A stretch of 64,000 bases of DNA, from positions 12,927,556 to 12,991,555 of the forward strand of contig OX457027.1 in NCBI GenBank assembly GCA_949752745.1, given 5' to 3'. This stretch comes from Protula sp. h YS-2021. Its lineage: Eukaryota > Annelida > Polychaeta > Sabellida > Serpulidae. Position numbers and translations under genes: made by a program. Of this stretch, positions 1 to 63,499 are shown piece by piece (position 1 is the stretch's first letter; each line of letters begins with the position of its first letter). Under the pieces are notes generated by a model, which made no database searches, was not told the DNA's origin, and saw only the letters and a list, made by a program, of their open reading frames with translations.

Positions 1-187
1 TAAAGGCCATTCTCGATAGTTCGAGAAGCCTAAAATGTTTAGCCTGCCTCGGACAGAACTCGTTATTTGTGATCTGATACCATGCACTTCGTTATCGCGA
101 ATTCCCTGTACTTTTTTCGGGGATTAGTGGTTTTTTGTATGTGTGCGAATGAGGTGGAATGAATTCCAACAGTTTCTTTTCGCCATT

Positions 188-219
<32 letters not shown>

Positions 220-1858
220 GGGTGGGGGGGGGGGCAGTTACAGATCGTGCAGATCATTTTCAGTGTGGAGTTTTGCAGCGTGGCCTTTTAAGAATCGACA
301 TTGGCAGCTGGAGAAATTTGACGCACAATCTGTGTGTATTTGGTTGGAAATGTCAAATTTTGACCTTTACTGAAAAAAATATTTAGGTTAACGCCATGAC
401 AGATTGGGGGAGTTTTAGCGAATTGATCACTCTCTTAGTTTGACAGCAGTTTTGCCATATTGACAAATACAGATTGTAACTGAGATGGTATGTTTTGGCG
501 TTGTACGTGGTTTTCTGTGGTACTTGCTGTGCCTGTGTGGCAGTGAGCAGGAGGGAATGCATGACGAGTGGGTTTTCTAATTTAAAAGTTCGGCGCTAAA
601 CATGTTGGGTTCTCATTAACGCCTGATATTTAAAATAAAAGATCAGACTTTTCGCGACGATGTATGTGTCGAACTGGTGGCGTAAGACAGCCAGGGTTCG
701 CGCTGGGTTCTCAGGAAAGTGAGTCAAAACAGGAAAGTGTGACTCAGTTGGGTCCAGAAAGACTCGGTGGGTTCCGAAAAAGTGAGTCATTTCGTAAAAA
801 AAAAAAATGCCCAAAAAGTGGACAAAAACCCCGCCAACGCGAACCCTGTACAGCTTTGCGGTTCCAAGGGAAGTTTGGTGCAAAATTTACGAAACAGGAA
901 AGTGTGACTCAGTTGGGTCCAGAAAAACTCGGTGGGTTCCGAAAAAGTGAGTCATTTCGTAAAAAAAAATGCCCAAAAAGTGGACAAAAACCCCGCCAAC
1001 GCGAACCCTGTACAGCTTTGTGGTTTCAAGGAAAGTTTGGTGCAAAATTTACGATTTCAAGTTACGGTTTCTCATTGCTAACATAAACTGCATTTATTTT
1101 GTGTGCTGTTGAAAGGAACAGTTGTGAATTCCTTAAATATATTTGAACAGTGGTGCACTTGTGGAGAGAAGGAAGCAGGTCAGATTCAAAGCACTTGAAC
1201 TGAACCTTTGCTTTTTGTGCAAAGAATGTTTCTTCTGGGAAGGAGGTGGGGGGAGAGATCATTGTTTTGACTATGTCCGGAATTCAGGCTCGGAAGATGA
1301 GCATGTGTGGCCAAAAACTGGGTCTGGATCATCTATCTGGATTCTTGTCCACGAGGCCTGAAATCTGGACATGTTTTTTTTGAAGTTTACACTTTCTAAA
1401 TTTTCTTTGTTGTGCTCTGTGTTTCGTCCGAGTCCATTGCGTTTGATTGTTCTTATTTTGTTTACATAATGGAGCGCAACGCTTGGTGTGTTGAAAGGAA
1501 ACTGGCATGATGGTGATTGTGTCCTGATTACAAGTAAATGCTCAAATCCTGGAGAATGATTGAGCGCAAAGAAAAAAAAACAAATAGGTCACGCCTTGCT
1601 AGGAAGTGCCATTCAAGAAATGATTTTCTGCTTAATAGATTTTAGTAACGGTGCGAAAAAAGATGATATGAAACTGAGTGATTTGTCTGTAGATTTTTGC
1701 CAATTGGTTTGTTCCATGTTTTATTTTATTGCCAACTCAGAAAACGCATTATTTACATGAAATATTTGCCGTTGTTCATAACAAAATGGTATTGATATTT
1801 TTATCTGCGAAATAAGATTGGTAAAAACATGAATGAAAAGTGATTTGTCCTTGTCTAG
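1..1858 (+). other. CELSR intron (partial)
   Basis: No coding homology seen. A long poly-T/poly-G tract lies at 189-235 and a two-copy direct repeat at 727-1053. The reading frames across the repeat and the T-run are low complexity. Confidence 0.6.
727..1053. repeat. Two-copy direct repeat, about 163 bp unit
   Basis: Both copies run from ACAGGAAAGTGTGACTCAG through GTGAGTCATTTCG, a poly-A run and GCCAACGCGAACCCTGTAC to GGTGCAAAATTTACG. They differ by a few substitutions and by poly-A length, so the duplication is recent. Confidence 0.9.
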
Positions 1859-53291
<51,433 letters not shown>

Positions 53292-54883
53292 CTTAGCTTG
53301 CGGCAGTGTGCCTTGCCATGAACGGTGTTGTGTTTACGTTATCTGTGATGTCAAAACTATACACGAGAGAGACAAAACAGTGCTGTTGCTGCTGTGTTGA
53401 GGGCTTCAGGTGTTTCTCAGGGCTCGACAAAAGCTCTCACGGCAGCTCGCCCGCCGGGACAGGTAGACCGTGGAATGTGGCCAGACATTTGATGTGTTGT
53501 GCTAAGCGGGTGGTTGGACGGGCGGGTGAATCGTGATCAGGACTTCGACCCCTGCAGCAGCCTGTCACCGAAGCTTTGCGTGACAGATGAAGTTCTGGAT
53601 TAGTGTTAAGGGGTGCATCTTACAGTGTTTAGATAATTTATTTCAAAAAGTGTGCTATACATATCATGTAAAATAAGAGACAAAATACATGTGCTTATTT
53701 AAAAGAGAAAGTGTAAAAAGACTGTTTAATATATATCTTGTTGTGTGAAATTGTTTTCTTCCTCCCCATGGAGTGAACTTAATGGCGTTACTAGTTTATC
53801 TTAGAAAAAAAAAAAAACTCTTTGAAAATAGAACAGAAGTTTTGCTGTAAAATTAGTAAAACTATAAATGTGTGAGATATTTAATGTGAAATTGTGCGTC
53901 ATAGTTTACCTGAGTAGTCTGAATCTCGTCCGAGGCCATTGGAAGTTTGAATTAAATCCTTTTATACAAATCACGCTGTATTCGGTGTGATCGAAATGGA
54001 TACATGTTTATTGGGACTATGCTATAGTTCGTCTTATACATTTCCTTGTTTAACGACATATTAATAATATTTGGTTGCCCTGTTTATAGGGCTAATCTTT
54101 TCGTCAACAACTATGCACGCTGAGACTTGAATGACGTAAAACATACAAGGTATACGCATGCGTCTCTGTGGCGTATTGTTAGCGACTAGTGCTGTCACGG
54201 GGAGTCGGTTACTCGCTTCACGGTTCCCGATAATCGACTCGAACCGCGGATACGAAATAAGGTGGTTTGGGATACGTTATTAAATTTTAGTCAGGAATAA
54301 ATATTTAAAAAATTACCCCCATTGCCTATCTTAGAATAATCACAGCGACAACAGTGATGACGTCAAGGGAATGCGGAAAACATAAGTGTTGTTTCATGGT
54401 TTCTCAGTACTGTTTGTTTAAGGCCTTCATAAGCCCCCCCCCCCCCCCCTTCCATCAGTAACTTCTGCTGGCCTGTCTTTTCCCAGTTAATAGTTATTGA
54501 TTTTTTCTCATGGTATCTAAGGGTTAACTTTGTATCCAAGTACCCGTGGCAGCTATACCTGTATCCGCCCTCAGTGTGCTTGTGAAGTACTCGCGTTGTA
54601 AACCCTGGGTCCTGTTGCATGTGTCGTGGTTGTCATAGTTACCAAATGTTCCAGTTGAGGAGAGCTTAGGTACTTTGTAAAAAATGTAGTGAGTTGTAGT
54701 TGTGTTTTGTTTTACTTGTTTTTTTTTCTGCAATTTTGTAGATAAAATTTGTAATAAGTGACGTATGCAATTCTATGAAGCCATGCTTTATCTTTGCCTG
54801 CAAATCTCAACTGAGCGTTAAATTTTGACGCGATGATTTCCGTGGTTGTCAGATTAATTTTGCATTTGATTACCATTTACTTT

Positions 54884-54996
54884 TGTTGCGCCATCTTGTA
54901 TTAATTTATCGCGCCATCTTGTATTAATTTGTCGCGCCATCTTGTATTTTTTGTGACGCCATATTGTATTTTTTGTCGCGCCATCTTGTATTTTTT
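54884..54996 (+). repeat. Five tandem CGCCATCTTGTA motifs in the probable 3' UTR
   Basis: Units of 22-28 bp: TTGCGCCATCTTGTATTAAT, TCGCGCCATCTTGTATT..., one changed to GACGCCATATTG. The core CGCCATCTTG equals the reverse complement of the YY1 DNA consensus. Confidence 0.85.
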
Positions 54997-55899
54997 CAAT
55001 TTGCCGTGTGTTAATGCCTGAAAAAATACGTGTGGTTCTGAATTATGTTGATACCAGAAACGTTATTCTAGGCGTGAGTTTATTTATGTTTGTTTATACC
55101 TGAAAAAGAACTGTTGACGCATGTTATGTTATTAAGGCAGACATGTGACGTCATTACGTTTGAGTGTTCTGTAAATCATTTCTTTGGCAGTGTCTTTAAT
55201 CAAGTGCTGTTTGAATTATACACTTAAATGCACAGTTGTACTTTTGTGCTTGTCGTATATTTACATTTGTCTGCTTTTGTGGAATGTTTTGACACTTTCC
55301 ACGCCAACATTGTCGTAAACTCGTCAGACTTTTACGGGTTTTGTCACTGAAAAACTGTGTTAGAAACAGGGCTAATTTAATTTATAATTATATATATAGA
55401 TATAATCTTAATATTGTAGAAGAAAAACCAGGCTAGTTTTCCTCGTCACCGTATTCATTTATATTTTTATTCATATCTACGGCATTAACTTAAATTTACA
55501 ACCAAAAAAATTAATTACGCAGTAAATTTTCTTTAAAAAAAAAAACTTTCAATGCCCTAGAAATATATGTTTTGGTACCTGTGGGATGGCTTTTTATAAC
55601 GCCACTGTATGTCTTTAAATTATTGTGTAAATTTTGGTGACAGCTTTTGCTCTTCCAGAAACTAAAGCGTTTACTTACATCTTTCAGTGCTGAAAGATGT
55701 GAATAATCCTTCGGCCTGATTGAGAACACCGAGGCTTAGAGCAGTGTCAGAGGCGATCGTCAAGGAGATGTGGGCTGGGGGCGGGTGGGGGGGGGGGGTG
55801 GGGAGTGCGGGGGTCAGACTTGGCCGGATGACGATCAGAGGAAATAATGTATTGACTTCACCAGACTATTAACCAATCATTTTGCGTATCGATATCTCA

Positions 55900-56300
55900 A
55901 GAAATCCTCTTTTATATCTGTATCAATCTCAGGCAAACTTTCTAGTGCTGCGAAAATTTGGCTCGCTAGGACCCGGATGTTGCTTAATAACACTACTCCA
56001 GCCTAGAAAAACTCGGCGTGTCGCTGTGCTTCGCGTGTATGGGGCTTTCCTCTCCATGACCTTTGACCTTGACATCGGCCATGTGAGCGCTGAGCACGGT
56101 TCAGGTGAATCGCTGATAATGGTAATGACGGTTACTGCGCGCAGATTGTGTCTAGATTTATCCAGCTTAAAATTTGTAATCAAAATCTGTAAATTGTGTG
56201 ACTGCAAATTACAGCTGTTAAAAAAAGAAAGCTTATGTAAAGACGTGCACGCTTTTTTTTTAATTATATGTCTCCCCCCTAAGGGGAGACATATTTTTAA
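55900..56300. mobile_element. Dispersed non-coding repeat fragment with inverted end
   Basis: It holds TGACCTTTGACCTTGACATC (compare 21296-21325) and ends in a hairpin, ATATGTCTCCCCCCTAAGGG + GAGACATAT (56264-56292). The 148-codon open frame across it has no recognisable domain. Confidence 0.5.
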
Positions 56301-56924
56301 TTTTAAAATTATTGAGGAATTTCTCTAAATGGTGAAGGAAAAAAGAAAAACTTTAAAGTGCCTATTGAAAGCCCAAAGACTGTACACACATTCAGGTGGA
56401 GATTCTCCAAGCATGTGGTATATATTATCACGTGACGTAACTTCCGCTATTGTGGCGTTGATTTGCTTGCGATTTATTGGTCTTCCGTTTTGTGTTTTTT
56501 TTTTTCACAAGTTGTACAAAGTCGTTCGCACGTTGGATTATTTATTCTGTTGTTGTACATAGCAACGAAGACATTAGCTGCAGTTTTTTTTCTTCACAAA
56601 GTGTGTACATAAGAAGCATTCAAAATGCCGCGTTGTATTTCGTCAGTGATCACTGTAGTATGAATATTTAAACTTACGATGGACGGTGTCCATTAACATT
56701 TGTTACAAGAAAATAAAGGATGCATTCTATTATAACACTTAATATTAAAATATGAATTATGTGTGACAATTTAATTATTGAAAGTAGTGTTTTGAGTTTG
56801 TGTAGATTACGTTAAACATTGGACATTTGTATCAGTTTTTTTTCTCTCGATATTTTGTAAAAGGTTTACGTGATATTTAAAAATAAATATACAACTACTT
56901 TGCACACCGTGGTTGTTTCGTTAG

Positions 56925-59900
56925 CCGGTGTGTCAGTCCGTTCTATGCCAACCATTTCATTAGCCGGTGTCAATCCGTCCCATGCCAACCGTTACGTCAG
57001 CGGGTGTGTCAATCCGTCCCATGCCAACCGTTTCGTTAATCGGTGTGTCAATCCGTCCCATGCCAACCGTTTCGTTAGTCGGTGTGTCAATCCGTCCCAT
57101 GCCAACCTTTTCGTTAGCCGGTGTGTCAATCCGTCCCATGCCAAACGTCTCGTTAGCCGGTGTGTCATTCCGTCCCATGCCAACTGTTTCGTTAGCCGGT
57201 GTGTCAATCCGTCCCATGCCAACCGTTTCTTTAGTCGGTGTGTCAGTCCGTCCCATGCCAACCGTTTCGCTAGCCGGTGTGTCAGTCCGTCCCATGCCAA
57301 CCATTTCGTTAACCGGTGTGTCAATCCGTCCCATGCCAACCGTTTCGTTAGTCGGTGTGGTAATCCGTCCCATGCCAACCGTTTCGTTAGTCGGTGTGAC
57401 ATCCGTCCCATGCCAACCATTTCGTTAACCGGTGTGTCAATCCGTCCCATGCCAACCGTTTCGTTAGTCGGTGTGTCAATCCGTCCCATGCCAACCGTTT
57501 CGTTAGTCGGTGTGACATCCGTCCCATGCCAACCATTTCGTTAACCGGTGTGTCAATCCGTCCCATGCCAACCGTTTCGTTAGTCGGTGTGTCAATCCGT
57601 CCCATGCCAACCGTTTCGTTAGTCGGTGTGAGATCCGCCCCATGCCAACCATTTCGTTAACCGGCGTGTCAATCCGTCCCATGCCAACCGTTTCGTTAGT
57701 CAGTGTGACATCCGTCCCATGCCAACCATTTCGTTAACCGGTGTGTCGATCCGTCCCATGCCAACCATTTCGTTAACCGGTGTGTCAGTCCGTCCGATGC
57801 CAACCATTTCGTTAACCGGTGTGTCAATCCGTCCCATGCCAACCGTTTCGTTAGTCGGTGTGTCAGTCCGTGCCATGCCAACCGTTTCGTTAGTCAGTGT
57901 GTCAATCCGTCCCATGCCAACCATTTCGTTAACTGGTGTGTCAATCCGTCCAATGCCAACCGTTTCGTTAGCCGGTCTGTCAATTCGTCCAATGCGAACC
58001 GTTTCGTTAGCCGGTGTGTCAGTCCGTCCCATGCCAGCCGTTTCGTTAGCCGGTGTGTCAATCCGTCCCATGATAACCATTTCGTTAACCGGTGTGTCAA
58101 TCCGTCCCATGCCAACCATTTCGTTAATCGGTGTGTCAATCCGTCCCATGCCAACCGTTTCGTTAGTTGGTGTGTCATTCCGTCCCATGCCAACCGTTTC
58201 GTTAGCCGGTGTGTCAGTCTGTCCCATGCCAACCATTTCGTTTATCGGTATTTCAATCCGTCCCATGCCAACCTTTTCGTTAGCCGGTGTGGCAATCCGT
58301 CCCATACCAAGCGTCTCGTTAGCCGTTGTGTCATTCCGTCCCATGCCAACTGTTTCGTTAGCCGGTGTGTCAATCCGTCCCATGCCAACCGTTTCTTTAG
58401 TCGGTGTGTCAGTCCGTCCCATGCCAACCGTTTCGCTAGCCGGTGTGTCAGTCCGTCCCATGCCAACCATTTCGTTAACCGGTGTGTCAATCCGTCCGAT
58501 GCCAACCGTTTCGTTAGTCGGTGTGTTAATCCGTCCCATGCCAACCGTTTCGTTAGTCGGTGTGACATCCGTCCCATGCCAACCATTTCGTTAACCGGTG
58601 TGTCAATCCGTCCCATGCCAACCGTTTCGTTAGTCGGTGTGTTAATCCGTCCCATGCCAACCATTTCGTTAGTCGGTGTGACATCCGTCCCATGCCAACC
58701 ATTTCGTTAACCGGTGTGTCAATCCGTCCCATGCCAACCGTTTCGTTAGTCGGTGTGTCAATCCGTCCCATGCCAACCGTTTCGTTAGTCGGTGTGAGAT
58801 CCGCCCCATGCCAACCATTTCGTTAACCGGTGTGTCAATCCGTCCCATGCCAACCGTTTCGTTAGTCAGTGTGAGATCCGCCCCATGCCAACCATTTCGT
58901 TAACCGGTGTGTCAATCCGTCCCATGCCAACCATTTCGTTAACCGGTGTGTCGATCCGTCCCATGCCAACAATTTCGTTAACCGGTGTGTCAGTCCGTCC
59001 GATGCCAACCATTTCGTTAACCGGTGTGTCAGTCCGTCCCATGCCAACCGTTTCGTTAGTCGGTGTGTCAGTCCGTGCCATGCCAACCGTTTCGTTAGTC
59101 GGTGTGTCAATCCGTCCCATGCCAACCGTTTCGTTAGTCGGTGTGAGATCCGCCCCATGCCAACCATTTCGTTAACCGGTGTGTCAATCCGTCCCATGCA
59201 AACCGTTTCGTTAGTCAGTGTGACATCCGTCCCATGCCAACCATTTCGTTAACCGGTGTGTCGATCCGTCCCATGCCAACAATTTCGTTAACCGGTGTGT
59301 CAGTCTGTCCCATGCCAACCATTTCGTTAACCGGTGTGTCAGTCCGTCCCATGCCAACCGTTTCGTTAGTCGGTGTGTCAGTCCGTGCCATGCCAACCGT
59401 TTCGTTAGTCGGTGTGTCAATCCGCCCCATGCCAACCATTTCGTTAACCGGTGTGTCAATCCGTCCCATGCCAACCGTTTCGTTAGCCGGTCTGTCAATT
59501 CGTCCAATGCCAACCGTTTCGTTAGCCGGTGTGTCAGTCCGTCCGATGCCAGCCGTTTCGTTAGCCGGTGTGTCAATCCGTCCCATGATAACCATTTCGT
59601 TAACCGGTGTGCCAATCCGTCCCATGCCAACCATTTCGTTAATCGGTGTGTCAATCCGTCCCATGCCAACCGTTTCGTTAGTTGGTGTGTCATTCCGTCC
59701 CATGCCAACCGTTTCGTTAGCCGGTGTGTCAGTCTGTCCCATGCCAACCATTTCGTTTATCGGTATTTCAATCCGTCCCATGCCAACCGTCTCTTTAGCC
59801 CAGGTGTCAGTCTGTCCCATGCCAACAATTACGTTAGCCGGTGTGTCAGTCTGTCCCATGCCAACCATTTCGTTAACCGGTGTGTCAATCCGTCCCATGC

Positions 59901-60415
59901 CAACCGCTTCGTTAGTCGGTGTGTCAATCCGTCCCATGCCAACCATTTCGTTAACCGGTGTGTCAATCCGTCCCATGCCAACCGTTTCGTTAGCCGGTCT
60001 GTCAATTCGTCCCATGCCAACCGTTTCGTTAGCCGGTGTGTCAGTCCGTCCCATGCCAACCGTTTCGTTAGCCGGTGTGTCAATCCGTCCCATGCCAACC
60101 GTTTCGTTAGCCTGTGTGTCAGTCTGTCCCATGCCAACCGTTTCGTTAGCCGGTGTGTCAATCCGTCCCATGCCAACCGTTTCGTTAGCCTGTGTGTCAG
60201 TCTGTCCCATGCCAACCATTTCGTTAATCGGTGTTTCAATCCGTCCCATGGCAACCGACTCGTTAGCCGAGGTGTCAGTACGTCCCATGACAACAATTTC
60301 GTTAGCCGGTGTGTCAGTCTGTCCCATGCCAACCATTTCGTTAATCGGTTTGTCAATCCGTCCCATGCCAACTGTTTCGTTAGTCGGTGTGTCAGCCTGC
60401 CCCATGCCAGCCTTT
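56925..60415. repeat. 39-bp minisatellite, about 89 copies, with higher-order repeats
   Basis: Unit AACCGTTTCGTTAGTCGGTG + TGTCAATCCGTCCCATGCC, with some 38-bp units. Blocks of variants recur at fixed offsets: CATGATAACC at 58070 and 59585, TTTATCGGTATTTC at 58241 and 59756 (both 1,515 bp), GTCTCGTTAGCCG at 57147 and 58313 (1,166 bp). A 13-codon period gives stop-free frames up to 396 codons on both strands. Confidence 0.97.
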
Positions 60416-60964
60416 TTTTGTTAATCCAGAACGGAAAAACTGTACTGGATTGATATCCAGAATGTCAAAGGGTTTGCCCGGGTGGGCTGCGCGGGTTATG
60501 TTTAAATCGACAGATGTAGTACAAAGATCCCAAAACTTGTCAAATCACTCGCAATGAAGAAGTCATTTCGTTTCCAGCAAAGGTTCACCAAGAAAGCCCT
60601 GTATTTCTACATGTTCTATATTTAGAACCTTGTTATTCGATTTTCGAATTAATCGTCGAATTAATCGTATCTCCGATTGCTGTTTATTTTATTGCGCACA
60701 TTACCGGAAGAACTTGGTACCATTTGGAACAAACAGACTTTCAAATCTAAATGACAGATTTATCACTTTAATTCGATTGCGTACATGCATTTTCTCAACC
60801 CAATGTTATTGTTAAATAAAACATCATTAGAATTGTATATTTAACATGGGGCTTGAGCTCACAACCTCGTACTCCGCAGCAGACAGTGCAAACAGTGCTA
60901 CTATGGGAGGTGGAACTACAAATATTGTCCATAAAACCGACAAAGGAAGACAATGGAAAGATTC

Positions 60965-61045
60965 GCCTCCAGCGACACTTGAACCCACGACCTCGTGATC
61001 GTCGGACCGACGTCTTACCGAGTGAGCTATCGAGCCAAGTGTTGA
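60965..61045 (-). mobile_element. tRNA-like (SINE-type) segment
   Basis: On the - strand, GGCTCGATAGCTCACTCGGT has a good A-box (TAGCTCACTCGG), and 30 bp on GAGGTCGTGGGTTCAAGTGT resembles a B-box. A second B-box-like GTTGTGAGCTCAAGCCC lies at 60846-60866. No cloverleaf as strict as a working tRNA, so a SINE head is likelier. Confidence 0.5.
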
Positions 61046-61264
61046 GGCGACTGGTGAAGCCCCATCAAGCAGCACACTGATTTTTTTTTTTTTTTTGTAA
61101 TTTGACCGTTTTTGGCCAATATTTTTGCCAAATTTTGGTCAAATCGCCAAACAAAATACTATGCTGATTCAGGAGCTTGAGGGGAATATTCCTGTCAAAT
61201 TTCAATATAATCTGGCTGGAAGAGGGGCATTTTTTGAGTTTCCCCAAATTCGATCAATATTTTG

Positions 61265-61660
61265 AACAAATCAATCCATTCAGATTTCAGGTTGATCGAA
61301 GCAAAACCCTGGGACAAGTGCCGTCTACAAATCCATACATTAAGCTAAGTATGCGTTTTGGGCCTATGTTCAGACCTCTCTCACGGACCGAGACCGGTGC
61401 CAACGGAGGTGCATAACTAGGTCCCATAAGCTTTCAATCCATGGAGTTCAGGTTGATCGAAGCAAAACCTTAGGATAACTTCAGTCCATAAAACCCATAA
61501 ATTAAGCTAGCTATGCGTTTTGGGCCTATGATCAGACCTATTTCAGGGACCGACAGACACTGGCCCCAAGGGAAGGTGCACAACTAGATTCCCATAAGCT
61601 TTCAATCCATGCAAGTTTCAGGCTGATCGAAACAAAAACCCTAGGACAAGTTCAGTCTAC
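61265..61660. repeat. 165-170 bp tandem repeat, about 2.3 copies
   Basis: Units start TCAATCCATNNAGNTTCAGG near 61269, 61435 and 61604 and contain ATGCGTTTTGGGCCTATG. They look nested in a longer dispersed element. Confidence 0.75.
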
Positions 61661-61689
61661 AAAACTCTACTCATAAATCTATGAGTGCG

Positions 61690-62765
61690 AATTTTTTTTG
61701 CTCAAAATCACCTTATGTCATCATCGAAACGCGTTTCCAGGCATTACATGAAATTTCGATTGTGGTCACGCACGCACGAACGTACGGACTGGTCGATCAC
61801 TACATGACCCTCCGGCTATCGCCCGGGCGGGCCATAAAAATGGGGAATCGTACCAAAAATCAGGGCCCTAGGGGGCTGAAAGGACCTAACGAGAAAGCCA
61901 TGTGCGAAGGCGTGAAAGCAGTTACAGCTACTCGCAGTAGGGGTATTGGTGTGGGGGCGGGGGGGGGGGGGAGGGGGGATGGGGGCTTGCAGACGGACTC
62001 AGCGTTATTCTTTAGATTTGTGCTGTGCGGTGGTGGTAAACAACCAGACTGAGACCATGACCCTGGGAGGAGCACGATCCCTCGTGTAACGGGGATGAAG
62101 TCGGTTTGCATAGTGCCATACTAATGCCACTTTCAGCATGTTTTTTTTTCACAATTCTCACACTTATTGAATTTTAAATATCGATAAAAGCTAAGTTTTA
62201 CATGTAAAAAAAGTTATTTTGGCAATTTTCAAAAAATGTTTCACCCGTGTGAGACATTGAAAAAAAAAATCAGAACAGTTTTGGAGACAAAGCCTCAAAG
62301 CAGTCACACCAAATTTCAAAATACTGCCATTTTGACAATGTTTCTCGAATCCGAACAAAAAAAATACGTGTGCGCTGTGCTCGAAATCACAAAGAAGTCG
62401 TTTTATCATCATTTCATGAATTCCAATACATACACGACGTTGCACACCTTCCATACGCGTTCTATCCGTGTATAAAAATTTCAAAACAATCCGACCAAAA
62501 GTTTCGCTCGGGACACGACGTTCAATAATACGGATGAATTTACATAACCGCTAATTTTACCAAATTTCACAATACTGTCATTTTGACAATTTTCATGATC
62601 CGAAAAAATATGACGCTGCAAACCTTTCACATGTGCTCTATTCGTATGTGAAATTTCAAAACAATCCGACGTACAAGTTCGGAGATAAACCGGGGCACGC
62701 GTGCGGGCAGACGGACGAGCTCATAACTATATCCCCCCCCACCCCCACCGTTACACGGGGGAATA
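61690..62765. mobile_element. Dispersed non-coding repeat
   Basis: It holds CACTACATGACCCTCCGGCT, then two related segments with ACCAAATTTCANAATACTG (62308 and 62560) and CAAAACAATCCGAC (62481 and 62656), ending at a C-run and CGTTACACGGGGGAATAATC. No coding capacity. Confidence 0.5.
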
Positions 62766-62834
62766 ATCATCAACACTTACAAACAAAATGATCAACCTTG
62801 CAATAAGAAACAACTAAGACAACATAATGTCAAG

Positions 62835-62842
62835 TTTTATTC
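62835..62842 (-). terminator. Candidate polyadenylation signal of the M16 gene
   Basis: On the - strand the sequence reads GTTGAATAAAACTTGAC about 510 nt after the stop codon. It is a canonical AATAAA. A nearer AATAAA starts only 12 nt after the stop (63335-63340) and another is near 63101. No transcript evidence. Confidence 0.4.
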
Positions 62843-63351
62843 AACGAGCTTCGTACAACTGCACACGTTACACAAGAGCTCAGAAGAGAAATTGCTTTGA
62901 CTGTCCTCTCCATTGTATAACTTTTAGAAAATAGTCTTGTATGCATTTACTTAACAACTGGCATTAAACACGTATTCTGACAAGACTCCGATGCCACTTC
63001 GTTTGCTTTTTTTGTTTTTTTGTTTTTTGTTCATTTTTTTTCTTTCGCTGAGGCAAGCTGAACCACAGGATCGATGCTCGAATCCTCAACTTACTTCAGC
63101 ACTTTATTTTACCACTTTTATACATACTACTTCATTTAGATTTTGTTTTTCATCTTGCAACAAATTACCGTCCCTGTACATGCCTGCCACATAACCACCC
63201 TCAGTTCATCGGCTCGGTTCGTTCTAGTCACTAATAACGCATTCAATGTACTGCTCCTTGTCACACATTCAATGATCCCCCCTCCCCCTCCCCAGCCCAA
63301 CAACAAATGGATCTCTCTGAGAAGTGTCATTTCATTTATTTCCTAGTTGAT

Positions 63352-63416
63352 TTATCTCATCAGCCTGTACATGTTGATACGCAATCGGTTGTAATCGTAC
63401 AGCTGCTCCAGCGGTC
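63352..63416 (-). CDS. UQCRC1/PMPCB-type M16 family protein, last coding exon
   Basis: Read on the - strand the exon follows a TTTGTTTATTTGCAG acceptor. With the last base of the preceding exon it encodes GPLEQLYDYNRLRINMYRLM plus Arg and TAA (63352-63354). From memory, the family ends like this: UQCRC1 has GPIEQLPDYNRIRSGMFWLR and mitochondrial processing peptidase beta has [20 protein letters not shown]. UQCRC1 is a core subunit of respiratory complex III in the mitochondrial inner membrane; PMPCB is the catalytic matrix presequence peptidase. Which of the two cannot be settled from the C-terminus, though DYNR favours UQCRC1. The usual Trp and the Pro of LPDYN are replaced (RLM, LYDYN), so a divergent paralog is possible. 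The gene converges on CELSR. Confidence 0.8.
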
Positions 63417-63499
63417 CTGCAAATAAACAAAAACAAAGATTTGGTCAAGACTCGGATAGCTGAGATCGTATATATGTTACAGTCAATGAGTGAAACCCG

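Larger units (their letters stand above)
53292..56717 (+). other. Probable CELSR 3' UTR with candidate AATAAA signals
   Basis: AT-rich sequence without convincing exons follows the stop codon. AATAAA occurs at 54296-54301 and 56712-56717 (AAGAAAATAAAGG). The second would give a UTR of about 3.4 kb. Inside are five tandem CGCCATCTTGTA motifs (54884-54996) and a dispersed repeat fragment (about 55900-56300). The open frame at 55882-56328 belongs to that repeat. A 42-nt stretch at 53421-53462 with both splice sites is a weak alternative exon candidate. Confidence 0.5.
60416..63351. other. Intergenic and repeat-rich region between the convergent genes
   Basis: It contains the tRNA-like segment (60965-61045), a 165-170 bp tandem repeat (61265-61660) and a dispersed repeat fragment (61690-62765). 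62835-63351 is probably the 3' UTR of the - strand gene. 60416-60830 shows nothing recognisable. Confidence 0.6.

Noticed and set aside
1840..1858. Extension of exon 1 upstream to ATG at 1840
   Set aside because: A splice acceptor at 1857-1858 fits CELSR homology. The MICPC codons are intronic.
55882..56328. 148-codon plus-strand frame
   Set aside because: Covers a dispersed repeat fragment; no domain, and no codon bias like the CELSR exons.
56870..60424. Many open frames up to 396 codons with repeated MPTVSLVGVSIRP or MGRIDTPANETV
   Set aside because: The 39-bp repeat has a period of 13 codons without stops in several frames, and both strands are equally open. No promoter, splice or homology support.
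60965..61045. A functional tRNA gene on the minus strand
   Set aside because: A-box is good, but the B-box departs from GGTTCGANTCC and no full cloverleaf with acceptor pairing could be built by eye.
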